This document shows, piece after piece, positions 33,523 through 42,674 of a DNA stretch of 64,000 nt. Origin of the DNA: Rhodococcus sp. NBC_00297 (GTDB lineage: Bacteria > Actinomycetota > Actinomycetes > Mycobacteriales > Mycobacteriaceae); assembly GCF_036173065.1 (NCBI RefSeq), contig NZ_CP108041.1, positions 2,235,001 to 2,299,000 on the forward strand. The letters run 5' to 3'. Under the pieces are notes generated by a model that saw only the letters and a list, made by a program, of their open reading frames with translations, had not been told where the DNA came from and ran no database searches. The translations under genes were made by a program, and so were the position numbers. Every line of letters starts with the position of its first letter. Position 1 is the stretch's first letter.

Positions 33523-34913
33523 AGCGCATCCTCCGTCTCACTCATGGCCGGGACGTCGTCGGGAGTGCGCTCGACGACCTCGAGCGTGACCGACGACGGC
33601 ACGTGGTTGTCGATCTCCTGAATCCTCATGACGAGGAACCGTCGGGGCGGTTCGGCGTCGGTCGCGAGGTCACCGGGGTCGATGGGCAGCTCCAGTTCGA
33701 TGACGTCGCCGACCTCGGGAAGCGATCCGTGGACGCTTATGGCCAGTCCGGCGATGGTCTCGATGTCGCCCTCCGGAAGTTCGCGGTCCAGAGCACGTTC
33801 CACCTCGTCGAGGTGGACGTCGCCGGCCACCGTCCACACACCGTCGTCGCCGGGCACGGGTTCCGCGCCGTCGGCGTCGTCGTGCTCGTCGGTGATCTCG
33901 CCGACGAGCTCCTCGGCCAGGTCCTCGATGGTGACGACACCGGTGAAGGAGCCGTATTCGTCGATGACGCAGGCGAGTTGGTTCTTCGACGCGCGAAGCT
34001 CCCCCATGGCGTCGGGGAGCATCTGGGTCTCCGGGAGCACCAGTGCGTCGCGGGACAGCACGGCGACCGGTGTGTCGCCGGGCAGGTCGGTGGCGAGCAC
34101 GTCGCGCAGGTGCACGACGCCCTCGATCGAGTCGTCGGCATGGAGCACCGGATACCGCGAGTGCTCGACGCTCATGAGGGCGCGCACCTCGGCGATGGTG
34201 GAGTCGGAGCGCACCGTCGCCACCTTCGCGCGGGGGATCATCGCGTGACCCGTGGTCTGGGTGGGGAAGTCGAGGATGCGGTCGAGCAGTGTGGACAGCT
34301 CCTCGGGCAGGTCACCGGTGCCCCGGCTCTCGGCCACGATGTGTTCGAGGTCGCGCGGGGTCGCCGAGTGCTCGACGTCGTGGACCGGCTCGATCTTCAG
34401 CGCCTTCAGCAGCGCGTTGGACGAGGCGTCGAAGATACGGATGAGCCAGCCGAACAGCTTGAGGTAGATCGTCGTCGACAGCGAGAGCCATCGCGCGACG
34501 GGTTCGGGGCGGGCGATGGCGAAGTTCTTGGGGAACAGCTCGCCGAAGAGCATCTGCACGAACGTCGACACCACCAGCGCCGTCACCGCACCGACGGCGA
34601 GTCCGACACCGCTCGGAATGCCGACGCCGCCGAGCAGAGTCCCGAGGGACTGTCCGATGAGCGGCTCGGCGAAGTTACCGACGAGCAGGCCGGTGACGGT
34701 GATGCCCAACTGAGCGCCCGAGAGCATGAAGGACGTGCGCTTCGTGACGGCCAGGGTGCGCGCGGCGACGGTGTCACCCGCTTTCGAGCGCGCTTCGAGC
34801 CTCGACCGGTCCACGGTCATGTAGGCGAATTCCTGGGCCACGAAATAGCCTGTGCCGGCGGTGATTCCGACGACGACGACGATACCGAGGAGAAGCGTCA
34901 ACAACTCGCTCAT
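33519..34913 (-). CDS. CNNM/CorC-type hemolysin family membrane protein, full form
   Basis: A 464-residue protein. The DUF21 domain has GTGYFVAQEFAYMTVDRSRLE, SGAQLGITVTGLLVGN and GELFPKNFAIARP; two CBS domains follow (TGHAMIPRAKVATV; LACVIDEYGSFTGVVTIEDLAEELVGEI), then an acidic CorC_HlyC transporter-associated domain (VWTVAGDVHLDEVERAL). Proteins of this type extrude Mg2+ or other divalent ions. The next gene (short paralogue) is coupled. The upstream gap 34914-35039 holds the end of the convergent-free region only; gabD2 lies upstream on the same strand's other side. Confidence 0.91.
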   Translation of the reverse strand: MSELLTLLLGIVVVVGITAGTGYFVAQEFAYMTVDRSRLEARSKAGDTVAARTLAVTKRTSFMLSGAQLGITVTGLLVGNFAEPLIGQSLGTLLGGVGIPSGVGLAVGAVTALVVSTFVQMLFGELFPKNFAIARPEPVARWLSLSTTIYLKLFGWLIRIFDASSNALLKALKIEPVHDVEHSATPRDLEHIVAESRGTGDLPEELSTLLDRILDFPTQTTGHAMIPRAKVATVRSDSTIAEVRALMSVEHSRYPVLHADDSIEGVVHLRDVLATDLPGDTPVAVLSRDALVLPETQMLPDAMGELRASKNQLACVIDEYGSFTGVVTIEDLAEELVGEITDEHDDADGAEPVPGDDGVWTVAGDVHLDEVERALDRELPEGDIETIAGLAISVHGSLPEVGDVIELELPIDPGDLATDAEPPRRFLVMRIQEIDNHVPSSVTLEVVERTPDDVPAMSETEDAL

Positions 34914-35039
34914 GTGCCGGTCACCGCCCTGGTCGCATCGGTCGATACGAGGGGGGCCATGACCGGCCCGGGTTTGTCGCTGTCCATTCGTCCTCTAGTC
35001 GCTGCGGGTGTTTCGCCCGATTCTACGGGATGCGCGCCG

Positions 35040-36584
35040 CTACCGTCCCGGCACGTACTTCAGCGCCCGGATGAAGATCGGCAACGTCTTCGCCCAGAGC
35101 TTCGGAGGCAGCCGTCGTCCGCCGAGGTTGATCAGGCGCGTCGTGGAGACGGTCTGCGACTCGGTGTACTTCAGGACGCCGTCCGGTCCGTGTCGACGAC
35201 CGACGCCCGAGACACCCATGCCGCCCATCGGCGCACCGGTGCTTCCCCAGGTCGGCGCGTACCCCTCGTCCACGTTCACGGTGCCGGCGTGCAGTCGCGC
35301 GGCGATGGCCTCGCCCTGCGCCTTCGTCTTCGCCCACACGCTGGCGTTCAGTCCGTACTCGGTGGCGTTGGCCCGCTCGACAGCCTCGTCGACACTGGCG
35401 ACGGGGTAGATGGAGACGAGGGGACCGAACGTCTCGGCTCCCCAGCACTCCATGTCGTCGGTCACGCCGGTGAGCACGGTGGGCTCGTAGAACAGCGGGC
35501 CGATGTCGGGGCGTGCCTTGCCGCCGGCGACCACGGTCGCACCCTTCACCTTCGCATCGTCCACGTGGTTCGAGATGGCCTTGACCTGGTCCTCCGAGAT
35601 GAGGCTGCCCATCTCGACCCCGAACTCGTACGTGGCGGCCAGCGTCATGCGGCGCACCCGCTCACCGAACGCGGCGGTGAACTTGTCGGCGATCGACTTC
35701 TCGACGTAGATGCGCTCGATGGAGATGCAGAGCTGACCGGAGTTGGAGAAGCAGGCACGGACGGCCGCGTCGACCACCTCGGGGATCTTGGCGCCGGCGG
35801 CGACGATCATGGCGTTCTTGCCGCCGAGCTCGGCGGAGAACCCGATGAGTCGCCGACCGGTCTGCTCGGCGAGAAGCTGGCCGGTGGCGGTGGAACCCGT
35901 GAACATCAGGTAGTCGGAGGTGTCGACGATGGCGGTGCCCACCACCGATCCGGGGCCGGGAACCACGGCGAAGAGGTCACGGGGCAGACCGGCCTGGTAG
36001 AGCAGTTCGACACATGCGAGCGCGCAGTACGGCGTTTGGCTGTCCGGCTTCAGCACGATGCCGTTGCCGGCCATCAGAGCCGGGATGGCATCGGACACCG
36101 CGAGGGTCATCGGGTAGTTCCACGGCGAGATGATGCCGACGATGCCTTTGGGCTGGTAGTTGACCTGCGTCTTGGTCAGCACGGGAAGCATGCCCTTGAC
36201 GCGCTTGCTCTTCAGCAGTTCGCCGGAGACCCGCGCGTAGTGCCGCGCCGTCATCGCGATGTCGAGGACCTCCTCCTGGGCGGCGGACCGGGACTTCCCG
36301 GTCTCTGCCTGCGCCAGGTCGATGAGCGACGCCCGGTGCTTCAACACGAGGTCGCGATACTTGTGGAGGATCTTCGCTCGATCTGCGATGGACGTCGTCG
36401 CCCACCGCTTCTGGGCTGCGCGGACCTTGTCGTTCGCCGCCAGCACGTCGTCGCGGGTGCCGACGGGGATGGTCGCCATCTCGCGGCCGGTGAACACCTC
36501 GATGACGGGCTTGGTCTCCCGGCCCGGTGCGACCGAGGCGAGGGCGACGAGTCGTGTGAACGTGTCTGCGGTCGGCGCTGACAT
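35040..36584 (-). CDS. gabD2: Succinate-semialdehyde dehydrogenase, GabD2 type
   Basis: A 514-residue aldehyde dehydrogenase oxidising succinic semialdehyde to succinate with NAD(P)+. Catalytic residues are Asn156 (SPWNYPMT), Glu252 (SAELGGKN) and Cys286 (NSGQLCISIE). Long stretches resemble M. tuberculosis GabD2, for example YQPKGIVGIISPWNYPMT, PDSQTPYCALAC and GGMGVSGVGRRHGPDG. ATG 36584 is chosen as the family start. The TipA-like MerR regulator is divergent, 161 bases away, and may or may not control it. Confidence 0.93.
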   Translation of the reverse strand: MSAPTADTFTRLVALASVAPGRETKPVIEVFTGREMATIPVGTRDDVLAANDKVRAAQKRWATTSIADRAKILHKYRDLVLKHRASLIDLAQAETGKSRSAAQEEVLDIAMTARHYARVSGELLKSKRVKGMLPVLTKTQVNYQPKGIVGIISPWNYPMTLAVSDAIPALMAGNGIVLKPDSQTPYCALACVELLYQAGLPRDLFAVVPGPGSVVGTAIVDTSDYLMFTGSTATGQLLAEQTGRRLIGFSAELGGKNAMIVAAGAKIPEVVDAAVRACFSNSGQLCISIERIYVEKSIADKFTAAFGERVRRMTLAATYEFGVEMGSLISEDQVKAISNHVDDAKVKGATVVAGGKARPDIGPLFYEPTVLTGVTDDMECWGAETFGPLVSIYPVASVDEAVERANATEYGLNASVWAKTKAQGEAIAARLHAGTVNVDEGYAPTWGSTGAPMGGMGVSGVGRRHGPDGVLKYTESQTVSTTRLINLGGRRLPPKLWAKTLPIFIRALKYVPGR

Positions 36585-36721
36585 GCGTATCTCCCAGTGG
36601 CGGATGAGTGTGACGACGGTTGACGGATACACCGTCGGTATCGACACGGTACGCCAGGAGTGCGTTCGGACACAGCCCCCGACCGGACGCCTCGGCGGAT
36701 CGGGCCAAGATTGTGCTTGAC

Positions 36722-36738
36722 CCTCACGCAACGGGAGG
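36722..36738. promoter_or_regulatory. Putative MerR-family operator
   Basis: The palindrome cctcacgcaacgggagg (6 of 7 paired positions, 3-base centre) directly follows TTGACC at 36717-36722, a -35-like element, and lies 8 bases before the regulator's start codon. MerR regulators bind such elements between the -35 and a distant -10 of their own promoter. It also contains the GGGAGG ribosome site of the regulator gene. Confidence 0.5.
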
Positions 36739-36745
36739 CAGGACA

Positions 36746-37522
36746 GTGACCGGTGTGAACGATGCACTGACCGTGGGACAGGTCGCCGCGCTGGCAGACG
36801 TCAGCGTGCGCACCCTGCACCACTACGACGCGGTGGGGCTGGTGGTGCCCGGCGGCAGGTCTCCTGCGGGATACCGCACCTACTCCTCGCAGGACGTGGA
36901 GCGCCTGTACTCCGTGCTGACCTATCGCGAACTCGGGTTCCCGCTGACCGAGATCAAGGAGATACTCGACGATCCCGCCGCGGACGCGCTCGAGCATCTC
37001 CGACGGCAGCGCACCCTGCTCGACCGGCGCATCGCTCACCTGACAGCCATGGCGAACGCCGTGGACACCGTGATCGAGAGGAAGACGATGGGTACGAACC
37101 TGACCCCGGCCGAGCAGCGTGAGATCTGGGGCGACGACTGGGCCGGCGAGAAGTACGAGGACGAGGCCCGCGAGCGCTGGGGAACCACCGATGCGTGGGC
37201 CCAGAGCACGGAGCGCACCGCCGCGATGTCGGCCGACGACTGGCGTGCGATCAAGGCCGACACCGAACAACTCGAGGCTGATCTCGCTGCAGCGATGCTC
37301 CGCGGCGTGGAGCCCGGTTCGGACGAGGCCGACGTCCTCGCGGAACGCCACCGAGCGTCGATCGACCGTTTCTACGACTGCGATCACGCGATGCATGTCT
37401 GCGTGGCCGGGATGTACACCGCCGACGAGCGGTTCCGCGCGCACTACGACGGGCGGGCCGCCGGGCTGGCGGAGTGGATCGTCGCCGTCGTCGGAGCGAA
37501 CGCCCGCGAGAACGGGGCCTGA
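36746..37522 (+). CDS. TipA-like MerR family regulator with TipAS domain
   Basis: A 258-residue regulator. The MerR winged helix covers about residues 8-77: [20 protein letters not shown], then [21 protein letters not shown] coiled-coil dimer helix ([21 protein letters not shown]) leads to a C-terminal TipAS domain ([38 protein letters not shown]), which binds thiopeptide-type compounds in TipAL. It likely autoactivates in response to a ligand. GTG 36746 follows GGGAGG by 7 bases. An internal ATG at about residue 115 could give a TipAS-only product as in tipA. Confidence 0.93.
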   Translation: MTGVNDALTVGQVAALADVSVRTLHHYDAVGLVVPGGRSPAGYRTYSSQDVERLYSVLTYRELGFPLTEIKEILDDPAADALEHLRRQRTLLDRRIAHLTAMANAVDTVIERKTMGTNLTPAEQREIWGDDWAGEKYEDEARERWGTTDAWAQSTERTAAMSADDWRAIKADTEQLEADLAAAMLRGVEPGSDEADVLAERHRASIDRFYDCDHAMHVCVAGMYTADERFRAHYDGRAAGLAEWIVAVVGANARENGA

Positions 37523-37583
37523 CACACGGACGGAGCACGAGGCCGAGAGGCCACGTGCTCCGTCGTCAGTTCTGTCGGGGGCT

Positions 37584-37883
37584 CTAGACGAGGCCCGCGA
37601 TCCTGCCCACGACACCGAGGACGATCAGCACCACGACGACGCCGACCGCGACCAGGAACACGATCGCGGGTGTCCGAGTGCGCTGGGGCGGTTCATGATT
37701 GGGACCCGCGGCCGACGTGGAGTCCGGCGGCGTGTCACCCGGCACGATGCTGCCACCGGGTTCGAGTCCTGCAGTCTCTGCGGGATCGGGGTTCTGGCCG
37801 GACATGGGGTGGTCCTCTCGGGTGGCGTCGCGCGCAGTCTCGTCACCGGTGTGACCGTCGTTGCCGTCGTGACTTGTACTCAT
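37584..37883 (-). CDS. Small DUF6480-like membrane protein
   Basis: A 99-residue protein. The central [25 protein letters not shown] sequence, given here only as the pattern NPDP...GLEPGG...PGDTPP, is that of DUF6480 proteins. A single C-terminal helix ([24 protein letters not shown]) ends the protein, so it is tail anchored with the hydrophilic part in the cytosol. ATG 37883 is chosen; a short His/Asp-rich leader precedes the motif. Function unknown. Confidence 0.75.
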   Translation of the reverse strand: MSTSHDGNDGHTGDETARDATREDHPMSGQNPDPAETAGLEPGGSIVPGDTPPDSTSAAGPNHEPPQRTRTPAIVFLVAVGVVVVLIVLGVVGRIAGLV

Positions 37884-38021
37884 GACGTGCGGGTTCCCCC
37901 GACCTGCACCGTCCAATCGACCTCGAGGGACCGAACCGCCGACGCACCAACCGCCGCCCCGGCGGGTGTCCCCGACAGCGTGACCCGACGTGCCGCAGGA
38001 CTGCCGCTAGCCTGTGACGCC

Positions 38022-38516
38022 ATGAGCACCTTCATCGCGACCGCCGATCTCGCCGACACCATCGGGCCGGACATCCGGAGCTGCGACACGCAGTTCCGTC
38101 AGCTCGGGGCCGTGCGGGAGTTCTGCGGAACCATCACCACCATTCGCTGCTTTCAGGACAACTTGCTGGTCAAGCAGACATTGTCGGAGCCCGGCAACGG
38201 CGGTGTCCTGGTGGTCGACGGCGACGCGAGTGTCCACACCGCCCTCGTCGGCGACATCATCGCCGGGCGCGGTGTGGACAACGGGTGGGCGGGCGTCATC
38301 GTCAACGGTGCCGTGCGCGACTCGGCCATCCTGACGACTCTCGCCATCGGGGTGAAGGCGCTGGGAACCAACCCGCGCAAGAGCACGCAGACAGGGTCGG
38401 GTGAGAAGAACGTCACAGTCGAGTTCGGCGGAGTCACCTTCATCCCCGGCGAGTTCGTCTACAGCGACGACGACGGTGTCGTCGTCGCGGCGCAACCCCT
38501 CCCGCCTCAGGGCTGA
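38022..38516 (+). CDS. RraA-like protein (HMG/CHA aldolase family)
   Basis: A 164-residue RraA-fold protein. The N-terminal [23 protein letters not shown], the [22 protein letters not shown] block and the [14 protein letters not shown] segment (Arg-Asp metal/substrate site) are all intact. Homologues are either inhibitors of RNase E or 4-hydroxy-4-methyl-2-oxoglutarate aldolases; sequence alone does not separate them. ATG 38022 fits. It is convergent with the S4-domain gene, 8 bases apart. Confidence 0.9.
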   Translation: MSTFIATADLADTIGPDIRSCDTQFRQLGAVREFCGTITTIRCFQDNLLVKQTLSEPGNGGVLVVDGDASVHTALVGDIIAGRGVDNGWAGVIVNGAVRDSAILTTLAIGVKALGTNPRKSTQTGSGEKNVTVEFGGVTFIPGEFVYSDDDGVVVAAQPLPPQG

Positions 38517-38524
38517 CCGGCAGC

Positions 38525-38869
38525 TCAGGCCTGAGCGACGCGGGCGGACACCCCGCCGACGGTGACGGTGTCGCCCGCACGGAGCTGACGTCCTCGGCGC
38601 AGTTCGGTCTCACCGTTGACTTCGACGAGACCGTCCGCGATGACGGCCTTCGCCTCGGACCCCGACTCGATGAGGTCGGCCAGCTTGAGGAACTGCCCCA
38701 GCCTGATCACCTCGTCGCGGATCTCGACCGTTCGATCGCTGCTGTGATCCCGGCCGTCCTCCGGCCTTCCCGCGTGATCCCGGCCGGCCTCCGGCCTTCC
38801 CGCGTGATCCCGGCCGGCCTCCGGCCTTCCCGCATGATCCCGGCCGGCCTCCGGCCTTCCCGCAGTCAC
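38525..38869 (-). CDS. S4-domain RNA-binding protein with N-terminal tandem repeats
   Basis: A 114-residue protein. Residues 1-42 are four copies of a GRPEAGRDHA decapeptide (the last reads GRPEDGRDHS); the remaining 70 residues are a YbcJ/RlbA-like S4 domain (IRLGQFLKLADLIESGSEAKAVI, VEVNGETELRRGRQLRAGD). S4 domains of this kind bind structured RNA. GTG 38869 overlaps the stop of the upstream dehydrogenase (GTGA). The true domain could also be translated from within the repeat, because an internal GTG/ATG occurs in each unit; the repeat may be non-essential. Confidence 0.82.
   Translation of the reverse strand: MTAGRPEAGRDHAGRPEAGRDHAGRPEAGRDHAGRPEDGRDHSSDRTVEIRDEVIRLGQFLKLADLIESGSEAKAVIADGLVEVNGETELRRGRQLRAGDTVTVGGVSARVAQA
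38744..38863. repeat. Four tandem 30-base units
   Basis: Units start at 38744, 38774, 38804 and 38834, each made of [ag]tgatcccggcc, [gt]gcctccggcc-type hairpin and ttcccgc. Copies 2 and 3 are identical, copy 1 differs by one base and copy 4 by its first base. Each contains a GGCCGG...CCGGCC hairpin. Thirty bases is a multiple of three, so the array stays in frame. Twenty-five bases recur at 25156-25180. Confidence 0.9.
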
Positions 38870-40377
38870 AGGAACGTCACCCCCTGGGCGAGCGGCAGCT
38901 CCGAGCTGTAGTTGACCGTGTTGGTGGTGCGTCGCATGTAGGACTTCCAGGCGTCACTGCCCGATTCGCGCCCGCCACCGGTCTCCTTCTCGCCGCCGAA
39001 CGCGCCGCCGATCTCCGCGCCCGACGGGCCGATGTTCACGTTCGCGATGCCGCAGTCCGACCCTGCCGCCGACAGGAAGCGTTCCGCCTCGCGCAGGTCG
39101 GTCGTGAAGATCGACGACGACAGCCCCTGCGGTACGTCGTTGTGGAGGGCGATGGCCTCGTCCAGATCGCTGTAGGTCATGACGTACAGAATGGGCGCGA
39201 ACGTCTCACGGCGCACCACGTCGGTCTGCGCGGGCATCCGCACGATGGCCGGCTGGACGTAGACACCGTCCTCGGCGCCCGCCACTCGCACCCGCTCACC
39301 ACCCGCGACGACGGTGCCGCCGTCCTTCCGCGCGAGCTCCAACGCGTCGGCGTACCCGTCGTGCGCGGCCTCGTCGATCAGCGGTCCGACCAGCGTCGAC
39401 GAGTCGAGCGGCGACCCGACGGGCAACGACGAGTACGCGGTACCCAGTCGGTCGACGAGGGTGTCGGCGACGGACTCGTGCACGATGACGCGGCGCAGGG
39501 ACGTGCACCGTTGACCGGCCGTGCCGGCCGCGGAGAACACCAGGCCGCGGACGGTGAGGTCGAGATCGGCGCTCGGACAGACGATCGCGGCGTTGTTGCC
39601 GCCGAGTTCGAGGAGCACGCGGCCGAACCGTGCCGCGACGCGGGGGCCCACCTCGCGGCCCATGCGGGTCGATCCGGTGGCGGAGACCAGGGCGATGCGC
39701 GGATCGTCGACGAGGGTCTCACCGACGGCACGGTCACCGACGACGAGTTGCGCCACCGCCGGCGACACCCCGGCACGGCGTGCGGCTTCCTCGAACAGCG
39801 CCTGCACGGCCACCGCGGTGACGGGCGTCTTCTCCGACGGCTTCCACACCACCGTGTCGCCGGCGACGAGGGCGAGCACGGTGTTCCACGACCACACCGC
39901 GACCGGGAAGTTGAAGGCCGTGATCACGGCGACGACTCCGAGTGGGTGCCACTGCTCCATCATCCGGTGGCCGGGCCGCTCGGTGGCGATGGTGTTGCCG
40001 TAGAGCTGGCGGGACAGTCCGACGCCGAAGTCGCAGATGTCGATCATCTCCTGGACCTCGCCGAGGCCCTCGCTGACGATCTTGCCGGCCTCGATGGACA
40101 CCAGCTCACCGAGTGCGTCCTTGTGTTCGCGGAGCAGTTCACCCAGCTCACGCACCAGACCGCCGCGTACCGGCGCGGGAACGAGAGACCACGACCGGTA
40201 GGCGTCCGCGGCTGCGGCGATCACCGAGTCCACGTCGCTCGTGAGCGGCACGTGGCCCAGCACCGCACCGGTGATCGGGCTGGTCGCGGCCAGGCCGGAG
40301 TCGTGGTCGAGCGGCGCGGCCCCGACTGCGGCGAGCAGCTCGGACGTACGGGCGGACAGGTCGACGGTCGATGTCAT
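38866..40377 (-). CDS. pcd: Piperideine-6-carboxylate (2-aminoadipate semialdehyde) dehydrogenase
   Basis: A 503-residue aldehyde dehydrogenase of the ALDH7/antiquitin type. Catalytic residues are Asn156 (TAFNFPVAVW), Glu257 (LLELGGNNA) and Cys291 (AGQRCTSLRR). The tail GGAFGGEKETGGGRESGSDAW, described here as G-G-E-K-x-T-G-G-G-R-E, is the family hallmark. It oxidises L-2-aminoadipate-6-semialdehyde, the product of the divergently encoded Lat, to 2-aminoadipate. ATG 40377 is chosen. An 85-base AT-richer gap lies between it and lat. Confidence 0.94.
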   Translation of the reverse strand: MTSTVDLSARTSELLAAVGAAPLDHDSGLAATSPITGAVLGHVPLTSDVDSVIAAAADAYRSWSLVPAPVRGGLVRELGELLREHKDALGELVSIEAGKIVSEGLGEVQEMIDICDFGVGLSRQLYGNTIATERPGHRMMEQWHPLGVVAVITAFNFPVAVWSWNTVLALVAGDTVVWKPSEKTPVTAVAVQALFEEAARRAGVSPAVAQLVVGDRAVGETLVDDPRIALVSATGSTRMGREVGPRVAARFGRVLLELGGNNAAIVCPSADLDLTVRGLVFSAAGTAGQRCTSLRRVIVHESVADTLVDRLGTAYSSLPVGSPLDSSTLVGPLIDEAAHDGYADALELARKDGGTVVAGGERVRVAGAEDGVYVQPAIVRMPAQTDVVRRETFAPILYVMTYSDLDEAIALHNDVPQGLSSSIFTTDLREAERFLSAAGSDCGIANVNIGPSGAEIGGAFGGEKETGGGRESGSDAWKSYMRRTTNTVNYSSELPLAQGVTFL

Positions 40378-40462
40378 GGATTCATTGTCTCCGATGGTCG
40401 TGACAGGATTTATTCCGGCCCAGCTGTTGTTTGACAGTATTTTATCGCGTACTTTCGCCTTC

Positions 40463-41800
40463 ATGACGCAGGTACTGCCATCGCGGCCCACCACCCCCGT
40501 TCCCGCCGGTGCGCCGGAGTCGGTCCACGACGTGCTGTCGCGCCACATCCTGGCCGACGGCTTCGACATGGTTCTCGACCTCGAGCGGTCGCACGGCTCC
40601 ACACTCGTCGATGCGCGGACCGGTGCGTCCTATCTCGACATGTTCACGTTCTTCGCCTCGAACGCGCTCGGGATGAACCATCCGTCGCTCGCCCGCGACG
40701 ACGAGTTCCGGGCGGATCTGCTGACGGCCGCGCTGCACAAGCCGAGCAACTCCGACCTCTACTCCGAGCCGATGGCCCGCTTCGTCGCGACCTTCGCGCG
40801 CGTGCTCGGCGTCCCCGAACTACCCCACCTCTTCTTCGTCGAGGGCGGTGCGCTCGCCGTCGAGAACGCCCTCAAAGTGGCCTTCGACTGGAAGAGCCGG
40901 CTGAACGAGTCCCGCGGTCTCGACCCGGCACTGGGCGGACGGATCCTGCACCTCGAGCACGCCTTCCACGGCCGGTCGGGCTACACCATGTCGCTCACCA
41001 ACACGGATCCGATCAAGGTCGCGCGTTTCCCGAAGTTCGACTGGCCCCGCATCCCGTCGCCGTACCTGCGCGAGGGCGCGGACATGGACGCTCTCGAGGC
41101 GCGCTCACTGGCCGCTGCGCGGGCCGCGTTCGAGTCGTTCCCCGACGACATCGCCGCCGCCATCGTCGAGCCGATCCAGGGCGAGGGCGGCGACCATCAC
41201 TTCCGACCATCGTTCCTCCTCGGGCTGCAGGCTCTGTGCCACGAGTTCGACGCATTGTTCGTCGTCGACGAGGTCCAGTCCGGGGCGGGCATCACCGGCA
41301 CCGCGTGGGCGCACCAGCAGCTGGGCGTCGAACCCGATGTCCTCGCCTTCGGCAAGAAGACCCAGGTGTGCGGCATCATGGCGGGCCGCCGCGTGGACAT
41401 GGTGCGCGACAACGTCTTCGAGGTCGGATCACGGATCAACTCGACGTGGGGCGGCGGCCTGGCCGACATGGTGCGAGCACGGCGGATCCTCGAGGTGATC
41501 GAACGCGACGGCCTCATCGCCCGCGCCGCGGAGAGGGGCGCGATCCTCGGCGCCGCTCTCGACGCACTCGCGGTGCGTCACCCGTCGATCTCCGACGTGC
41601 GGGGACGCGGCCTGTTCCGGGCGTTCTCGCTGCCGGACACCGCGACTCGCGATCGACTGATCACGCGGCTCCTCGTCGACGAGCGGGTGATCATGCTGGG
41701 GTGCGGCTCGCGCAGCGTCCGGTTCCGTCCCGCGCTGACCGTGACCGAGGATGCGTTGGCCGACGCCGTCGCGGCGATCGACCGGGTTCTCAGCTCGTGA
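40463..41800 (+). CDS. lat: L-lysine 6-transaminase
   Basis: A 445-residue class III aminotransferase moving the epsilon-amino group of lysine to 2-oxoglutarate, giving 2-aminoadipate semialdehyde/piperideine-6-carboxylate. Signature elements are FFVEGGALAVENALKVAFDW, FHGRSGYTMSLTNTDP, FVVDEVQSGAGITG (Asp269 for the pyridine nitrogen) and LAFGKKTQVCG with the PLP lysine at 298/299. ATG 40463 is used because it lies after the AT-rich promoter-like gap. Divergent from pcd, so one control region can serve the pathway. Confidence 0.95.
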   Translation: MTQVLPSRPTTPVPAGAPESVHDVLSRHILADGFDMVLDLERSHGSTLVDARTGASYLDMFTFFASNALGMNHPSLARDDEFRADLLTAALHKPSNSDLYSEPMARFVATFARVLGVPELPHLFFVEGGALAVENALKVAFDWKSRLNESRGLDPALGGRILHLEHAFHGRSGYTMSLTNTDPIKVARFPKFDWPRIPSPYLREGADMDALEARSLAAARAAFESFPDDIAAAIVEPIQGEGGDHHFRPSFLLGLQALCHEFDALFVVDEVQSGAGITGTAWAHQQLGVEPDVLAFGKKTQVCGIMAGRRVDMVRDNVFEVGSRINSTWGGGLADMVRARRILEVIERDGLIARAAERGAILGAALDALAVRHPSISDVRGRGLFRAFSLPDTATRDRLITRLLVDERVIMLGCGSRSVRFRPALTVTEDALADAVAAIDRVLSS

Positions 41801-41860
41801 CCGGATTGTCTGTGTACGCCGAGTGACAGGCACTGCGCCGGGCTCCGCTACCATCCGCCC

Positions 41861-42670
41861 ATGACACTGCGCTACGACGTCGACGGTCACGGTCCCACCC
41901 TCGTACTGGTGCACGGAGTCGTTCACCGCCGCCAGGCGTGGGACGCGGTGCTGGACCTGCTCACGCCCTATAGGCGGGTCGTGGCCGTGGACCTGCCCGG
42001 GCACGGGGAGTCGGAGCCGCTGCACGAGTCCGGTGAGAACGTGTTGCTCACGCTCCAAAACGAGGTCACCGAGTTCGTCCGCGAGATCGAGGAGCCGGAC
42101 CACCAGGTGCACATCGCCGGCAACTCGCTCGGCGGCTACGTCGCGCTGTGTCTCGCCGCGCAGGGCGAGGTGGCGTCGGCCACCGCGCTGTCCCCCGCCG
42201 GCTTCTTCCTCAACCACACCGACCAGGCTCGGACCATGGTGACGTTCCGCGCGATGCGGACCGTCGCGCGCACGTTCGGCAAGGCCACGCCGACGGCGCT
42301 CAAGATGCGGGCGGTGCGGTACCCCACGCTGCTGCCGTTCTTCGCGCATCCGAGCAGGGTGTCGTACGAGGCCGCCGTCGTCGACGCCTCGTCACTCACC
42401 ACCAACGCGATGATCGACGCGGGCATCGACGCGCCGTTCGAGTTCCCGCCACTCACCGAACCGCTGGTGCCGGTGACGGTGGCGTGGGGCACGCGAGACC
42501 TGATCCTGCCGCACTACCAGGTGCGGGGCGTCCGTCGCCGCTTCCCGCACGCCCGCGTCATCTCGGTCCCCGGGGTCGGCCACGTGCCGATGACGGACAA
42601 CCCCGAGCTGATCGCGTCGATCCTCCTCGCGGGAAGTCAGGACCGGTCCCCGACCGCAGACCCGTCCTGA
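41861..42670 (+). CDS. Alpha/beta hydrolase
   Basis: A 269-residue alpha/beta hydrolase. Oxyanion region LVLVHGVVHRRQAWD, nucleophile elbow GNSLGG (Ser), acid in AWGTRDLILPHYQ and histidine in VPGVGHVPMTDNP. No signal peptide. The VDLPGHGESEP turn is typical of the epoxide-hydrolase/haloalkane-dehalogenase-like branch. Substrate unknown. ATG 41861 follows the end of lat by 60 bases; the gap may hold a separate promoter. Confidence 0.9.
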   Translation: MTLRYDVDGHGPTLVLVHGVVHRRQAWDAVLDLLTPYRRVVAVDLPGHGESEPLHESGENVLLTLQNEVTEFVREIEEPDHQVHIAGNSLGGYVALCLAAQGEVASATALSPAGFFLNHTDQARTMVTFRAMRTVARTFGKATPTALKMRAVRYPTLLPFFAHPSRVSYEAAVVDASSLTTNAMIDAGIDAPFEFPPLTEPLVPVTVAWGTRDLILPHYQVRGVRRRFPHARVISVPGVGHVPMTDNPELIASILLAGSQDRSPTADPS

Positions 42671-42674
42671 GGTT

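Noticed and set aside
33603..36581. A 992-residue open frame on the plus strand
   Set aside because: It lies opposite the CorC-like protein and gabD2 and has the low-complexity His/Arg/Gly/Asp look of a shadow frame.
38744..38863. CRISPR array candidate from four regular 30-base repeats
   Set aside because: Repeats are directly adjacent with no spacers, in frame, and inside a gene, so they are a tandem coding repeat and not CRISPR.
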